Made by a program: the position numbers and the translations under genes | Notes under the pieces: model-generated | Seen by the model: the letters and a program-made list of their open reading frames with translations, nothing else | Told to the model about the DNA's origin: nothing | Database searches by the model: none | In this document: in pieces, positions 10,626 to 21,639 of the stretch | Layout: the number at the start of each line of letters is the position of its first letter | How positions within the stretch are numbered: position 1 is the first letter of the stretch | NCBI GenBank assembly: GCA_018398585.1 | Contig: JAGTTD010000013.1 | Coordinates: forward strand, 14,359,237-14,423,236 | Origin: Simmondsia chinensis | Taxonomy: Eukaryota > Streptophyta > Magnoliopsida > Caryophyllales > Simmondsiaceae | Reading direction: 5' to 3' | DNA: 64,000 nucleotides

Positions 10626-10966
10626 TGTTAAGATCTAGATTGAATCTTGATCTTAACTTAAGGGGAAAAGAGTAAGGGATGAGGAAGAATTGAAAGTAGA
10701 TGAGGAAATAGAGAGATTAAGATAAGAAAAAAAGTTTATCTCAAGGAGATAGGTAAATTTCATTGAATACCTCAAAATTACATAAGATCACTCTATTTAA
10801 AGGTAAATTGAAACAAGCCAACAAAATCCCTTGCTTAAACTAGACTCCCGCCAAAAACACTACCGGAAGCCAAGCCTAACTAACTTTGGCGCCTAAATTG
10901 CTTAATTCAAAACCGGCTAAGACTTAAGTGTTTTATTACATCAAAATATCAAAGGAAAACATAACA
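10626..10966 (-). repeat. 5' LTR of element B
   Basis: Plus strand TGTTAAGATC to CATAACA, 341 bp, about 97 percent identical by eye to 5350-5690. Confidence 0.93.
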
Positions 10967-10971
10967 GTATT

Positions 10972-12528
10972 CAACCTGAAGTGCTGGATGAATTTTGGGA
11001 CATTTTTGAGCAACCTAAGAGTCTTCCTCCTTAAAGGAGTGTGGACCATGCCATCCCCTTGCGTGCAAATGTGGATCCGGTGAAGATTAGGCCTTATTGT
11101 TATGCTCACGGCCAAAAGACAGAGATAGAGAGGCAAGTTGAGGAACTTCTTCACATGAGCTTCATTAGACCAAGCCATAGTCCTTTTGCTTCACCTATGA
11201 TCCTGGTGAAGAAGAAAGATGGATCGACTAGAATGTGCATTGATTACCGTCGGTTGAATGCGCTAACAGTGAAGGATAAGTTTCCCATTCCGGTCATAGA
11301 TGATTTGCTTGTCGAGTTACATGGAGCATGCCTCTTTTCAAGGCTTGATTTGAGGAAAGGGTATCATCATATCAGGGTCCTCGAGCCGGATATCGACAAG
11401 ACAGCTTTTCAAACTCATCATGGCCATTTCGAGTTTGTTGTTATGCCTTTCAGCTTAACAAATGCTCCAGCCACTTTTTAAGTAGCCATGAATTACGTTT
11501 TCAAGCCTTTTCTGAGGAAGTCAGTGCTCGTTTTCTTTGATGACATACTGATTTACAGCTCAACATACGAAGCTCATCTCACTCACCTCAGACAAGTGTT
11601 TGTATTGATGCGACAACACAAGTTCTTTGCAAAAGTGTATAAATGTTCGTTTGCTCAAAATAAGCTTGAGTATTTGGGTCATATCATCTCACAAGAGGGA
11701 GTTTCAACTGATCCCAATAAGATTCGTGCAATGCAAGATTGGCCAATTCCGATCACCTTGAAACAATTGAGAGGTTTTTTGGGATTGACCGGGTATTATA
11801 GGAAATTCATGAAGGGTTTTGGTTCTATTGCCAAACCTTTAACCAAACTATTGAAGAAGGATGCTTTTACATGGAATGAGAGATCTCAAGCTGCATTTGA
11901 AGCCCTTAAATCTGCAATGTGTGTTGCACCAGTTTTGGCAATGCCAAACTTTACCGAGAGCTTTATTTTGGAGACCGATGCAAGTGTAACTGGAATAGGG
12001 GCTGTTCTTTCTCAAAATGGAAGGCCTATTGCTTACTTGATCCAAGCCCGTAGTCCTAAACATCAAGCTATGTCGACCTATGAGAAGGAATATCTAGCAA
12101 TTCTCTTAGCCACGGAAAAATGGAGGCAATACTTGGAGGGTCACAAGTTCACCATTCGAACGGATCACCAAAGCCTCAAGTATCTGCTTGAGCAAAAGAT
12201 TGTAACAAGGATTCAAAAGAAAGGTCTTATGAAGATGCTTGGCCTTGATTATGACATTGAGTATAGAAGAGGCAAAGAGAATGTGGCTGCGGATGTGCTG
12301 TCCAGGCAGTATGAGGGTGCTGACAGTGGTTATTGCAGTGCCTTAACCATGGTGGTTCCTTCTTGGATGGAAGAAATATACAAGACATATGAGGGTGATT
12401 CTTTTGCCCAAGATTGTGTGGCTAATGCTATTGTAAATGGTGCAGAAAAGTGCAGTGCAGGTCCTGATTTAGCAGTGCAGAGGACTGATCAGATGCAGTG
12501 GCAAGTTTTACATTGGTTCAGCCACTAA
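10972..12528 (+). pseudogene. pol: RT and RNase H of element A (broken)
   Basis: Continues the protease frame exactly once element B and one GTATT copy are removed, so A was one gag-pol reading frame at this point. Reverse transcriptase motifs in order: [63 protein letters not shown], and the catalytic box VFFDDILIYS near 11530. RNase H follows with ETDASVTGIGAVLSQ, YEKEYLAILLA and IRTDHQSLKYL, ending at GKENVAADVLSRQ. In-frame stops are TAA 11032 and TAA 11479 (a glutamine codon in relatives). The frame is lost near 12500, before the integrase. Confidence 0.9.
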
Positions 12529-13799
12529 TTTGAGAAATCAGATCATACATGCTTCTCATGATGCATCTTGGGGAGGCCATGCCAATGTAGAAGGCACATA
12601 TCAAAGAGTTAAAGCGTACTTTACATGGCCAAGCATGAAAAAAAGAAGTAAGTGATTATGTGAAGACTTGTGAAGTATGTCAACAAACGAAGTTGGGAGA
12701 TCATCGTTACAAGGGTCTACTTCAACCACTTCCTATTCCGGATGGAGCATGGATTAATATTAGCATGGACTTCATTGAGGGATTACCGAGGTCTGAAGGC
12801 AAAGAGGTTATATGGGTAGTGGTGGATCGTTTCACTAAGTATAGCCATTTTATTGCTCTTGCTCGACCCATTACAGCTAAAAAATTGATAAGGGTCTTCC
12901 TTGACAACATTTACAAATTACATGGATTGCCTCAATCCATTGTGTCAGATCGAGGCAATATTTTCACAAGCACATTTTGGAGGGAGTTGTTCAAATTGAT
13001 GGGTACCACATTGGCACTTAGTTCCTCTTATCATCCTCAAACGGATGGCCAAACCGAATGAGTCAACCAATGTGTGGAGCAATACCTTCGGAGTATGGTT
13101 TTCTTAAGGCCCAAGGAGTGGAATCATTGGCTTTCTTTGGCTGAGTTTTGGTTCAACACTCACTTCCATACATCAATTGGCCCTTCACCCTTCCAAGCTT
13201 TGTATGGTTATCCTCCTCCTTCACCTATGCTGCTGCAACAACCAGGAAATACTGATTCTGCAGAAACCGATTTAGTGCAGCAGAGGAGACATTTTATGCA
13301 AGTGCTTAAGGACAATCTCCAATAAGCTCGAGCTCGGATGAAGTATTATACAGATAAGAAAAGGGTGGACAAAAGCTATGATGTTGGTGACATGGTATAC
13401 CTCAAATTACAACCGTATAGACAGTCTTCCTTGGCTGTCAGGTGTAATGTCAAGCTAAGTGCCCGATTCTTTGGCCCGTACAAAATCTTGGAGAAAGTTG
13501 GCAATGTTGAATATAAGCTTGACTTACCTTCGCATTCATACATTCACCCCGTGTTTCATGTGTCCCTACTTAAAAAGCAGGTCAAGAAGGGTTCTGCAGC
13601 TGCTCGGAATCCTCCTGTTGCAGAATCCAAAGGCTTGCTGGTGTTGCAGCCGGCTGTTGTTAAGGCCCAGAGGACGCTGCAGCATGACCACGGTGCTGTG
13701 CACGAGGTGTTGGTGACTTGGTGCAACTTGAACAAGAGCTTTATGACTTAGGAAAATTGCAATTTCTTGAAGAGTCAATTCCCAAATTTCACTTCTTGA
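12529..13799 (+). pseudogene. pol: Integrase with chromodomain of element A (broken)
   Basis: Integrase zinc finger: HDASWGGH near 12560 and CEVCQQTK at 12669, separated by a frameshift. The catalytic core has MDFIEGLPRSEGKEVIW, SIVSDRGNIF and SSYHPQTDGQTE (D, D, E residues). The GPY/F module ARFFGPYKILEKVG and HPVFHVSLLKK follow. The C-terminal chromodomain (EVLVTWCNLNKS... KSQFPNF, 13700-13797) would target insertion to chromatin marks. From 12660 to 13751 one frame holds stops TGA 13059, TAA 13323 and TAG 13749; the first and last look like CGA-to-TGA and TGG-to-TAG changes. Confidence 0.88.
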
Positions 13800-13815
13800 G
13801 GACAAGAAGTTTCTC

Positions 13816-13828
13816 AAGAGGGAGGGAA
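13816..13828 (+). other. Polypurine tract of element A
   Basis: AAGAGGGAGGGAA directly before the 3' LTR; primes plus-strand synthesis in this class of element. Confidence 0.75.
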
Positions 13829-14172
13829 TGTTATGAATTGAAGAATTTTAATTGTAATTTCTGGTTGTAGTGGCTGGTTACTGTCTCAATGTTTAGTTGT
13901 ATGCTTTTAAATGTTAGTTGAGTCAGTTTTAGGCGACAAAAGCTGTTAGTTGGGTTTAGTTCTTTTTTATCTTGATGCAATGTACCCAAATGTGTATAAA
14001 TAGGGTCCTAAGCATGTAATTCAAGTATTCATTGAATATAATCTGAATTGCTTTTGGAATTCTGTCTCTTTTCTCATCCCTTTCTCTATTTCTCATCCCC
14101 TTTCACTTCTCTTCTCATCTTAACTCTTCCTTCTACAAGGTTAGACTTTCAATTCTTAATTGGAAGCCAACA
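13829..14172 (+). repeat. 3' LTR of element A
   Basis: TGTTATGAATTG to GCCAACA, 344 bp, lacking the 59-bp segment present in the 5' LTR. Followed by target duplication CAGTT. Confidence 0.92.
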
Positions 14173-14217
14173 CAGTTACCCCTAGGTTGGTCATTTGACA
14201 AGTGTCTTAAGGAGCCC

Positions 14218-16330
14218 TTGTCCCCTCAAGGCAGGTCAAGGGTCCAATGGACTCCATTCAAGCGGAGGAAACTTAGCCCTGTTTGGTTTAAGAAGCTGGA
14301 GCTTCGCCATGATGTCTCTATAAACATTAACGCCCAAGTTTGGAAATCAATCTTGTGTCCCCAAGTCTGCCTTTTCTATCACCAAACTCACCTTGGTGTA
14401 GAAATGTATAGGCCTAGGTTGTTCGCCAGGCAATTAGGAATGGTCTAAGACATTCCTTTTCTAAGTCTAAAGACCAAAAACCTATGGAAGGCTAAGAGAA
14501 ACCCCATATAGCTCTCTCAATTTAGGGAGCTTTATGAGACGAACCTAGAGATTAAATTAGCCTATGGGTATCTTGTCCCTTGCAGTGCACCTGATGTGCT
14601 GCACCTTGTTTTTCATCTTAGTCTCATGCCTATTTGGTCCTCTTTGGAGGCAAAAGGCACCAAGGAGTATTTTATGCCTTCTCTTTAGCTTGCAGGTCCT
14701 AGCTCGAGAGCTGCATAGCCAGCTAAGGTTAGGCAAACCCCTATAAAGAAGACATTTTCAAGTAAGCAACCAGCTCCAAGGCTTTGAGACAACCTCAATG
14801 GCTTGGATAAATGCTAACTTGATTTTATTCCTCTTCCAGCTCCAGCTGCCCTAGATACTCCCAAAAACACGTAGAGTTTTACCAGGGTGATTTTGCAATA
14901 ATCTCCCCTTGAAGCTACCACCCTAGCCCTTGAGGTTGGTGGTTCACAGAAAAGAAGTAGGAGAAGAATCCCTTCTGCCCCTCCAACCACAACCACTTAG
15001 GAGTTGGAAGAAGAAGATGAAGAGGAAGAGGAAGTGCCAATCTCAAAGCTATAGAGGAATAGAAGACCTAGACTTTCTCAACAAGAGGTATTGGCCTTTT
15101 CATATTGGCTTTCCCTTTTACATTATTCTTCTTGAGCTTGCTCTAACTTGTTTTACATGGTATCAGGTAACAATAACTCCAGTCACAAGGGAGATCCCTA
15201 ATTCTCAATCAAGAAGTCATGCTTCAAAGTCCCCTTAAGGGAATGGGCCATTGGGCTCAACTGTTGATGAAGGAAAGGACACAATCACTTCCCTTAAAGT
15301 GTTCCTCGTGGGTGATCAAGTAAAGGATGTTCCTTCGAGGCATGAACTACTGAATCCCTTTTCTTACTCTCATTGAGGTCTTTAGTTATTAATGAAGAGA
15401 TCCATAAAGGTATCACTTCTTAGTCTAGCTCATGAACTCTTGTTATCTGAACCATGAATTGGTCCCAACATACGGAGGTTTCCCTAAAGCAAATGCCCCT
15501 GTGCTTGATGCACCAACAACAACTTCACCTTCACCCCCAACTGAAGGTTTCAAGATGAGTGTTAATCTTTCATGCTCTCGTTTTATTCTAAAGTTTGGGT
15601 TCATTTCTAACGCTTTTGACGTTTTAATACGGCTACTCCTTCAAGGGCTATCCCACCTCCTATTCCAACAAGGATATCTTCTCCTTTAGAGAAGCTAGGA
15701 GTTAGTGGAAGGCTAGTTTAATAGCTGGACCAAAGAGTTTCTCCGTGGTTCCAGAGACTAGGGGAATTAGCTCATCTCCCTGTCCACTCTTTAGCTGCAG
15801 AAGCCAATGAACAGGAATCCTTCTCACTTGTGAAGGCCCTAAATGAGGATGCCAAGATGGCTCCTTCCATCCTCAAGGAGCTCGAAATGCTAGGAAGAGT
15901 GCTTCTCAGGATTTCCTAAGAAGTTCCATCGCTCCTTCAACAGAAGTGGAAGTCTCCAGCAACCATTTGGGATCTTGTATGCATAACAGGCCTAGAAGAC
16001 TTGCTGCTCTTATTTAAAGAACTTCGAGCAGCTAGGGAGGTCTAATGTTAACAAGCCTAAGACATTAGGAACCTGAAGGACTAAGTCCATTAGCTGGAGC
16101 AACAACTAGGCCAGCTGAGGGGTCAACTTACGTCTCTTAAGGAGCAGCATTCTCTCCAAGACTAGGGAATTAGAGAACTCGAGAGGGTAGTAGTAGAGGC
16201 CCAGAAAGAACAGCGGACTCTCCAAGTGGAGGCCATTTCAGTGGATCAACAGTTGTTGAAGCAACCAACCAATTATCAGCCACAGAAGAGTCACTTGTTA
16301 GGATTAGGACTCAACTATTCTAAAAATGTA
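14218..16330 (+). pseudogene. Probable extra ORF of a Tat-type element (plant-mobile-domain-like)
   Basis: Degenerate plus-strand coding trace. Near 14330-14460 it reads WKSILCPQVCLFY and EMYRPRLFARQLGMV, a pattern I associate with the aminotransferase-like plant mobile domain of extra ORFs in some plant gypsy elements. Acidic and charged stretches follow (15000-15060), then a coiled-coil-like C-terminal part near 16130-16230 (LERVVVEAQKEQRTLQ). It is opposite in strand to the Tat-type integrase at 16556-17640, which matches an antisense extra ORF placed between pol and the 3' LTR. Many stops; alternative is unrelated degenerate sequence. Confidence 0.38.
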
Positions 16331-16397
16331 TAGAAGTAATAGGCCACATAAGTGATTTCACTGGATCAACAGTGGTTGAAGCAACCAACCAATTATC
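16237..16397. repeat. Short direct repeat, 41 bp, two copies
   Basis: 16237-16277 and 16357-16397 agree at 39 of 41 bases (core GGATCAACAG and GAAGCAACCAACC), offset 120 bp. Local duplication without further copies. Confidence 0.75.
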
Positions 16398-16555
16398 TTC
16401 CTCTATTAATGTTAATGAAATACATATTATGTTGCAATATTTCTCTTAGATTGGAAATTCCTTTCTTAATTTTTAACCTTAAACACTCCAGGACCATAAA
16501 GTTGATCGTCAAGACATTGATATTGAAAGTGGGCTAACAACTCATGAAATCTAAA

Positions 16556-17640
16556 CTTGAGAACTTCCTTGTTGGAATGGCAAGGCACATACTTCTTCAG
16601 GAACCTTCCATCAATGGCTCTAGGATGGATCCTTCTATCCATACCTTATAGTAGGTATGCATTGCCTCCAAATATATCCATGATTCTGAATGGAGCCTCA
16701 AAATTTGGAGAACATTTTCCAAAGATGTGGTATTTTTGGCCAATGGGCAGTACCACTTTCCAGACCAAGTCCCTTAGGTCAAAGGATCTTGGTTTGACCT
16801 TTTTTTTCTATAGGCTTTGGCTACTCCCTCCTTTTGCTTTTCCAGCTTATGAAAAGCATCAAGCCTAACTTGATCTAAGTTAGTCAATTTGTCCATCTTA
16901 GCTTATTCGTGTTCAAGTTCAAAAAGCTTCCTCTGATGAGCCAACCTAATAAACCCAATTATCACTTCTTAGACCTAACCGTCACTTCCATTGGAAGTAC
17001 AACATCATGGCCATACATTAAATGAAAGGGAGTTGTCCCAGTTGCATCTCTTTTGGACGTTCTATAAGCTCATAGTGCATCAAGTAGTAGCTCATGCCAC
17101 CTTCTAGGATTATCTTCAATCATTTTTTCCAATGTTGAGCTTTAGAATCTTGTTTGTAGACTCAGCTTGGCCATTTGCTTGGGCATAATAAGGAGTTAAG
17201 TTCAAGATTTCAATGTTGAAGCTCTTGGTAAACTCCTTAATCTCAGGCCCATTGAATAGTTGAGCTTGGTCCATAGTAATAGTTTCTGAGATGGCAGACT
17301 TGCATAGGATATAATCCTTGATCAAATCAATCACATCTTACTGATTGATGTTCCTATATGACTTGGCCTTAGCCCACTTTGTAAAATAACATGTGGCCAA
17401 AAGGATGTATGAGTGTTGCTTCCTAGAAGGAGGATTTATTCTTTCCTATGATGTCCATTGCCTATCCTTGAAAGGACAATGGCTTTACTATAGCAAGCAT
17501 CTCAGCAACAGGGACCCTTGGTACATGCACATGTCTCTAGAATGCTTTGCATCCCTTGGCATATTTAATACAATCATCCGTCATTTGAATCATGCCAATT
17601 ATAGTACACCGTCCCCTTGGTAAAATGGGACTCGCAGTGA
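16556..17640 (-). pseudogene. pol: Tat/Ogre-type Ty3/gypsy integrase (broken)
   Basis: Reading the minus strand from 17640: DDCIKYAKGCKAF (zinc finger remnant), AMDIIGK, then the core at 17334-17116 with ITMDQAQLFNGPEIKEF and TPYYAQANGQAESTNK. This last motif is typical of Tat-lineage integrases and differs from the HPQTDGQTE of the chromoviruses here. Further on: GTTPFHLMYGHDVVLPMEV near 17050-16990, RSFDLRDLVWKVVLP near 16790, and HPRAIDGRFLKKYVP near 16590. Several stops and frameshifts. No LTR recognised; RT and gag are not seen. Confidence 0.75.
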
Positions 17641-18248
17641 TGTGGGAGCAAACCTAAAATCTGAAGCGCACGTGTTTGACCTCAACCGATTACCTTTTAG
17701 AAAAAGGGATGGTGCTTTTGGTGAAATCCGACTTCTGTTTACAACTTAATGTGGATTCTGATTCTTCTCCAATTAAAGAGAATTTTTTGTATTTTTTTAG
17801 ATTTTTTATATAATTATTGGCAAAAAATTAAGATGGATATGGACCCAACTCAAGTGGCAGTTAGGGTGATGGAGCTCAGGCCACAAACACCTTTTCTCAA
17901 TCACTTTAAAGCTAGGAATTGGGGTGGAGACAGAGTCAAGAGATCATTGGTCCATTTATAAGGTGGAGTCAATCCAATTTTTTTGCCTGGCACCCCTAAC
18001 TTGTAATAACTCGGATAAGTTAGAGATTTACAAGATTAAGACGGAGCAAACCATATTTGGATTACTAGATGATGGCCAACGCAATTATGGTCAAGCCTTG
18101 GGTGTCAAAGCCTTATACCAATGCCTCAATTCTTAACTCATCGATTGTGGGAATAGATTGAAACAAGGAGTTCATACTTGAAACCCAAAATGTTGTATTG
18201 CCTTGGAAGAAAGAAAGTACAAAGTATTCTACACTATGCTATGCTAAG
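17641..18248. other. No recognisable gene
   Basis: Between the Tat-type integrase and the split ORF I see only short non-matching frames and no repeat structure. Confidence 0.5.
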
Positions 18249-18471
18249 CTAAATTACATTACTCTTAGACAAAAAACACAATTGTGCTATAAAAAACTTG
18301 AAAGAAGTTTCTATTCTAGTGCTGGACACTTTACTACTACAATAGTGTCTCTTATTCATACAAAAACAAAACAAATGCAACATCCTATTATCCCAGCATT
18401 TCATTCCCACATCTGCCTCAATACTTCTTTGACGTGCTGAATGGGAGTTAATCGTGCCCTGAAAACATGTG
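18249..18471 (-). pseudogene. 3' part of an unidentified ORF split by element E
   Basis: Continues in frame from 23946-23708 if element E and one CTCAA copy are removed, giving a 153-codon frame with its stop at 18249. The C-terminal part includes STCFQGTINSHSARQRSIEA. I do not recognise the product. It could be a host gene exon, or by-chance coding in an old LTR. Confidence 0.35.
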
Positions 18472-18476
18472 CTCAA

Positions 18477-18829
18477 CGTCATAGTTCAAGAACAAACTTG
18501 AACTATAACCAAGGGATTAAAGAGTACGAGATGAGGAAGAAGTGAAAGGAGATGAGAGGTAGAGAGAAATTAGGGTTAAGATAAGAAGAGATCAATTTCA
18601 TTCATAAGCTTTCTCATTACAAGATAGATTGCTCTTTGTACAATCAAGACCAACCGAAGCAAAGAAGAAAATAACTAGATTTACAATGCATCTAGACACT
18701 TGCTCAACCGCCTTACCTAACAATCAATTATTGGTGCCAAAACCTCCAACTAAACCCCTACTTCTAATACACCAGCAAAACATAACATTTAGACGTATTT
18801 AACAACTCAATGAAATTAGAATCATAACA
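18477..18829 (-). repeat. 3' LTR of element E
   Basis: 353 bp; plus strand CGTCATAGTTC to AATCATAACA. The first bases (CGTC for TGTT) are altered relative to the other copy, but the duplication fixes the boundary. Confidence 0.88.
18730..18744 (-). promoter_or_regulatory. Decayed E2F-like site in LTR of element E
   Basis: Plus strand ATTGGTGCCAAAACC; the other LTR has ATTGGCACCAAAACC at 23608-23622. TG in one copy and CA in the other are the two products of CpG decay, implying an ancestral GGCGCC. Confidence 0.45.
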
Positions 18830-18844
18830 ATGCCTCGCTCTTAA

Positions 18845-20224
18845 GAACATTCTTGTCTCAAGAATGGAAGGATGGAAATTGGCTTTGGAGAAACTTTAAC
18901 TTTTCCCAAGTTGAGTCTTCTTCGGCCAAATTGCTCCACAGCGCAAAGACCTCCTCATTCTGCTTCCCAGCTTGCTAAATCACTCGAGAATCCAGTATGG
19001 TAGCAGGAACTTGCAAAAGAGCTCCACTAAAACCAACCTCAACGGGATTATGAGAGCAAGACTTCCCTCTTTCCACATGTTTCTTCGGAAGGGAAACATG
19101 GAACACTTGATGGACATATGAACAAGGTGGAAGCTCCAATTTATGAGAAACTTTTCCCAACTGCTCAAGTACTCTATAGGGGCCAAAATACCAAGCACTG
19201 AGTTTAACATTCTTGCGTACTGCCACTGTGCATTGTCTATAGGATTGTAGCTTCAGATACACCAAATCCCCCACTTCAAAGACCTTATCTGAACGCTTCC
19301 TATCAGCAGAGTACTTCATCCTTGACTGAGCCAAGTGAAGATTATCTTTGAGAAGTTAAACTAACTGCCTTCTATGTAGCAATAGATCTGAAACATCCGG
19401 CATTGAAGTGTTAATCCTTTGTAAGACCAAGGGAGAAGAAGGATCATATCCGTACAATGCCTTGGAGGGAGTAGTGTCAATAGAGGAATGAGCATGCGAA
19501 TTGAACCCAAACTCTGCTAGGAACAACCACCTACACCACTCCTAAGGATGGCTGAATGTTGTATTCCTCATGTATTGCTCAATGCACTGACTAACTCTCT
19601 TTGACTGTCCATCAGTTTGGGGATGATAAGAGGAACTCAAAGCCAAAGTAGTACCCAATAGAAAGAACAATTCGTAAGGAGCCAGTCACGATCAGAAACT
19701 ATGGAATGTGGCAACCCATGTAGCTTGTAAATGCTATCCAAGAAGACCCTTGCAAGTTTTTCAGTTGTAATTGGATGGGAAAAAGCTACAAAGTGACTGA
19801 ATTTGGTAAAATGATCCACAACCACCCATGTAACTTCTTTCCCCTTAGATTTAGGCAATCCCTCAATAAAATCCATGCTTATATGTTGCCACGCACAATT
19901 AGGAATTGGAAGAGGCTGGAGCAAGCCTGGATACTTCTTGCCATCTGATTTTTTCTGCTGACATGCTTCACAAGATTGAACAAACTCCATCACCTCCTTT
20001 CTCGTACTAGCCCAATTGAAATAACTCTTGAGCCTCTGATAAGTTCCTTCTATACCAGAATGCCTACCCGAAGCTGAATCATGGGAAGCCTCAATGATCT
20101 GCTTCTTCAAATCAATGGATGATCCAGCATACAATTTCCCTTTTGTCCCGATGATCCCTTTTTTCAAAGAAATACAAGCATCTGATGTAGTAGGAGAGGC
20201 TTTGCTGATGCTAAAAGCTGTCAC
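18845..20224 (-). pseudogene. pol: Integrase and chromodomain of element E
   Basis: From 20224 downward: integrase zinc finger HDSASGRH and CEACQQKK, then MDFIEGLPKSKGKEVTW, SIVSDRDWLLT (frame lost near 19670), then near 19630-19560 a trace of the SSYHPQTDGQ block in another frame. The C-terminal part 19334-18975 has VGDLVYLKLQSYRQ, WYFGPYRVLEQLGKV and HQVFHVSLPKKH. Past a TAG at 18975 it still reads a chromodomain ending LWSNLAEEDSTWEKLKFLQ and SQFPSFHS near 18860. Inactive. Confidence 0.88.
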
Positions 20225-20230
20225 ACATTC

Positions 20231-21586
20231 CTAGGCAAAGCTGTCATCTTCATAAGATTTGTAAACGTCTTCCATCCAAGCTAGAAATACCACTGATACA
20301 GCCCCACAAAAACCAATTTCAGACTCCTCTAACCTGTGAGATAAAGCATCTGCAGCAAGATTCTCTTTTCCCTTCAAATACTGAATTGAATAATCTAGAC
20401 CAAGCATCCTCATTAAGCCTTTATGCTGGACTCTTGTTGCTATCTTTTGCTCTAACAAGTACATAAGGCTTTGATGGTCTATTTTGATGACAAAATGATG
20501 GCCCTCTAAATAATGTCTCCACTCCTGGATAGCCAGAAGGATAACAAGATACTCTTTCTCGTATAGGGAGAACTTCAACTGCTTTGAACTCAAGGTGTAA
20601 CTAAGATAAGCCACATGTCTCCCCATATGAGATAAGACTGCCCCAACTCCTTTACCACTAGCATCAATCTCCTGCACAAAATCCTTATAGAAATTAGGCA
20701 TAGCCAACACTTGTGCTGCACATTGCTACTTTTAATGCTTCAAAAGCATCTTGAGCCACCTCAGACCACTTAAAGGCATCCTTCTTCAAGAGACTAGTTA
20801 ATGGCTTGGCAATGACTCCATATCCAGCTACAAACTTCCTGTAGTATCCAGTCAAGCACAGAAATCCCCTTAATTGTATCAATGTAACAGGTGTTGGCCA
20901 ATGCCCCTTAGCTTGGATCTTAGAAGGATTCGTGGATACTCCTTCATAGGAGATGATATAACCTAGATATTCCACTTGTGACTTAGGAAAGGAGCACTTG
21001 GACAGCTTAACATAAAGCTTATAACTGTGCTTAACACTGAACACCTTCCTCAGATGAGCCACATGGTCCTCTAATGTAACACTATGAACTCAAATATCAT
21101 CGAAAAAAACCAATACAAATTTCCTCAAGAAAGCCTTAAACACATCGTTCATCACAGCCTGAAATGTAGCTGGAGCACTAGTTAAGCCAAATTGCATCAC
21201 CACAAACTCATAATGCTAATGGTGAGTTCTGAAGGCAGTCTTGCATATGTCCTGCTCAAAAACTCTCTTCTGATTAGGATGGGAAACTTGTCCTTGACTG
21301 TGAGCGAGTTTATCTGCCTATAATCAATGCATATTCTAACCGTTCCATTTTTCTTCTTGACTAAAATAACTGGAGAGGCAAATAGGCTGTGGCTTTGCCT
21401 GATGAAACAAGTTTTTAGCAGCTCCTCTACTTGCTTTTCAATCTCTGTCTTCTGCAATTGTGGGTACTTATAAGGTTTCAAGTTCACTGGATCTGAATTA
21501 GACTTTAGTGGAATTGCATGATCAAGAGTCCTCTTAGGAGTTAAAGACACCGGTTGCCCAAATAAATCTTTGTATTCTTCAATCAA
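20231..21586 (-). pseudogene. pol: RT and RNase H of element E (RT catalytic block deleted)
   Basis: RT opens at 21586 with [34 protein letters not shown] and VKDKFPIL, then jumps to sequence that normally lies after the LDLR.GYHQ block, so an internal deletion of about 70-80 nt has removed the first catalytic Asp. The second catalytic box survives as VLVFFDDI near 21110 but is followed by a stop. Thumb at 21062-20780 (SKCSFPKSQVEYLGYIIS). RNase H at 20710-20231: EIDASGKGVGAVLS, YEKEYLVILLA, KIDHQSLMYL and NLAADALSHRL. Confidence 0.88.
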
Positions 21587-21639
21587 TGTGCTAATTTCCA
21601 GATGAAGTGGTGCCTAAACCTCAGAATGAGCTATTGAGA

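Larger units (their letters stand above)
5350..10966 (-). mobile_element. Ty3/gypsy chromovirus element B (Reina-like), nested in A
   Basis: 5.6-kb element with two 341-bp LTRs (5350-5690 and 10626-10966) that differ at about nine positions by eye, and the 5-bp duplication GTATT at 5345-5349 and 10967-10971. It inserted in reverse orientation into the protease/RT boundary of A and is younger than A by LTR divergence. The coding region is nearly collinear: four clear stops, one frameshift and a chromodomain past the last main stop. Proteins are close to, but distinct from, A, C, D and E. Confidence 0.94.
2883..14172 (+). mobile_element. Ty3/gypsy chromovirus element A (Reina-like), interrupted by B
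   Basis: Complete LTR retrotransposon: 5' LTR 2883-3285, primer site, gag, protease, RT, RNase H, integrase, chromodomain, polypurine tract, 3' LTR 13829-14172, flanked by the 5-bp duplication CAGTT at 2878-2882 and 14173-14177. Element B plus one GTATT duplication (5350-10971) sits at the protease/RT boundary; without it A is about 5.7 kb. Compact size, short LTRs and a C-terminal chromodomain suggest the Reina lineage. LTRs differ at roughly 5 percent of aligned sites by eye plus a 59-bp indel. Several in-frame stops and frameshifts make it inactive. Confidence 0.92.
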
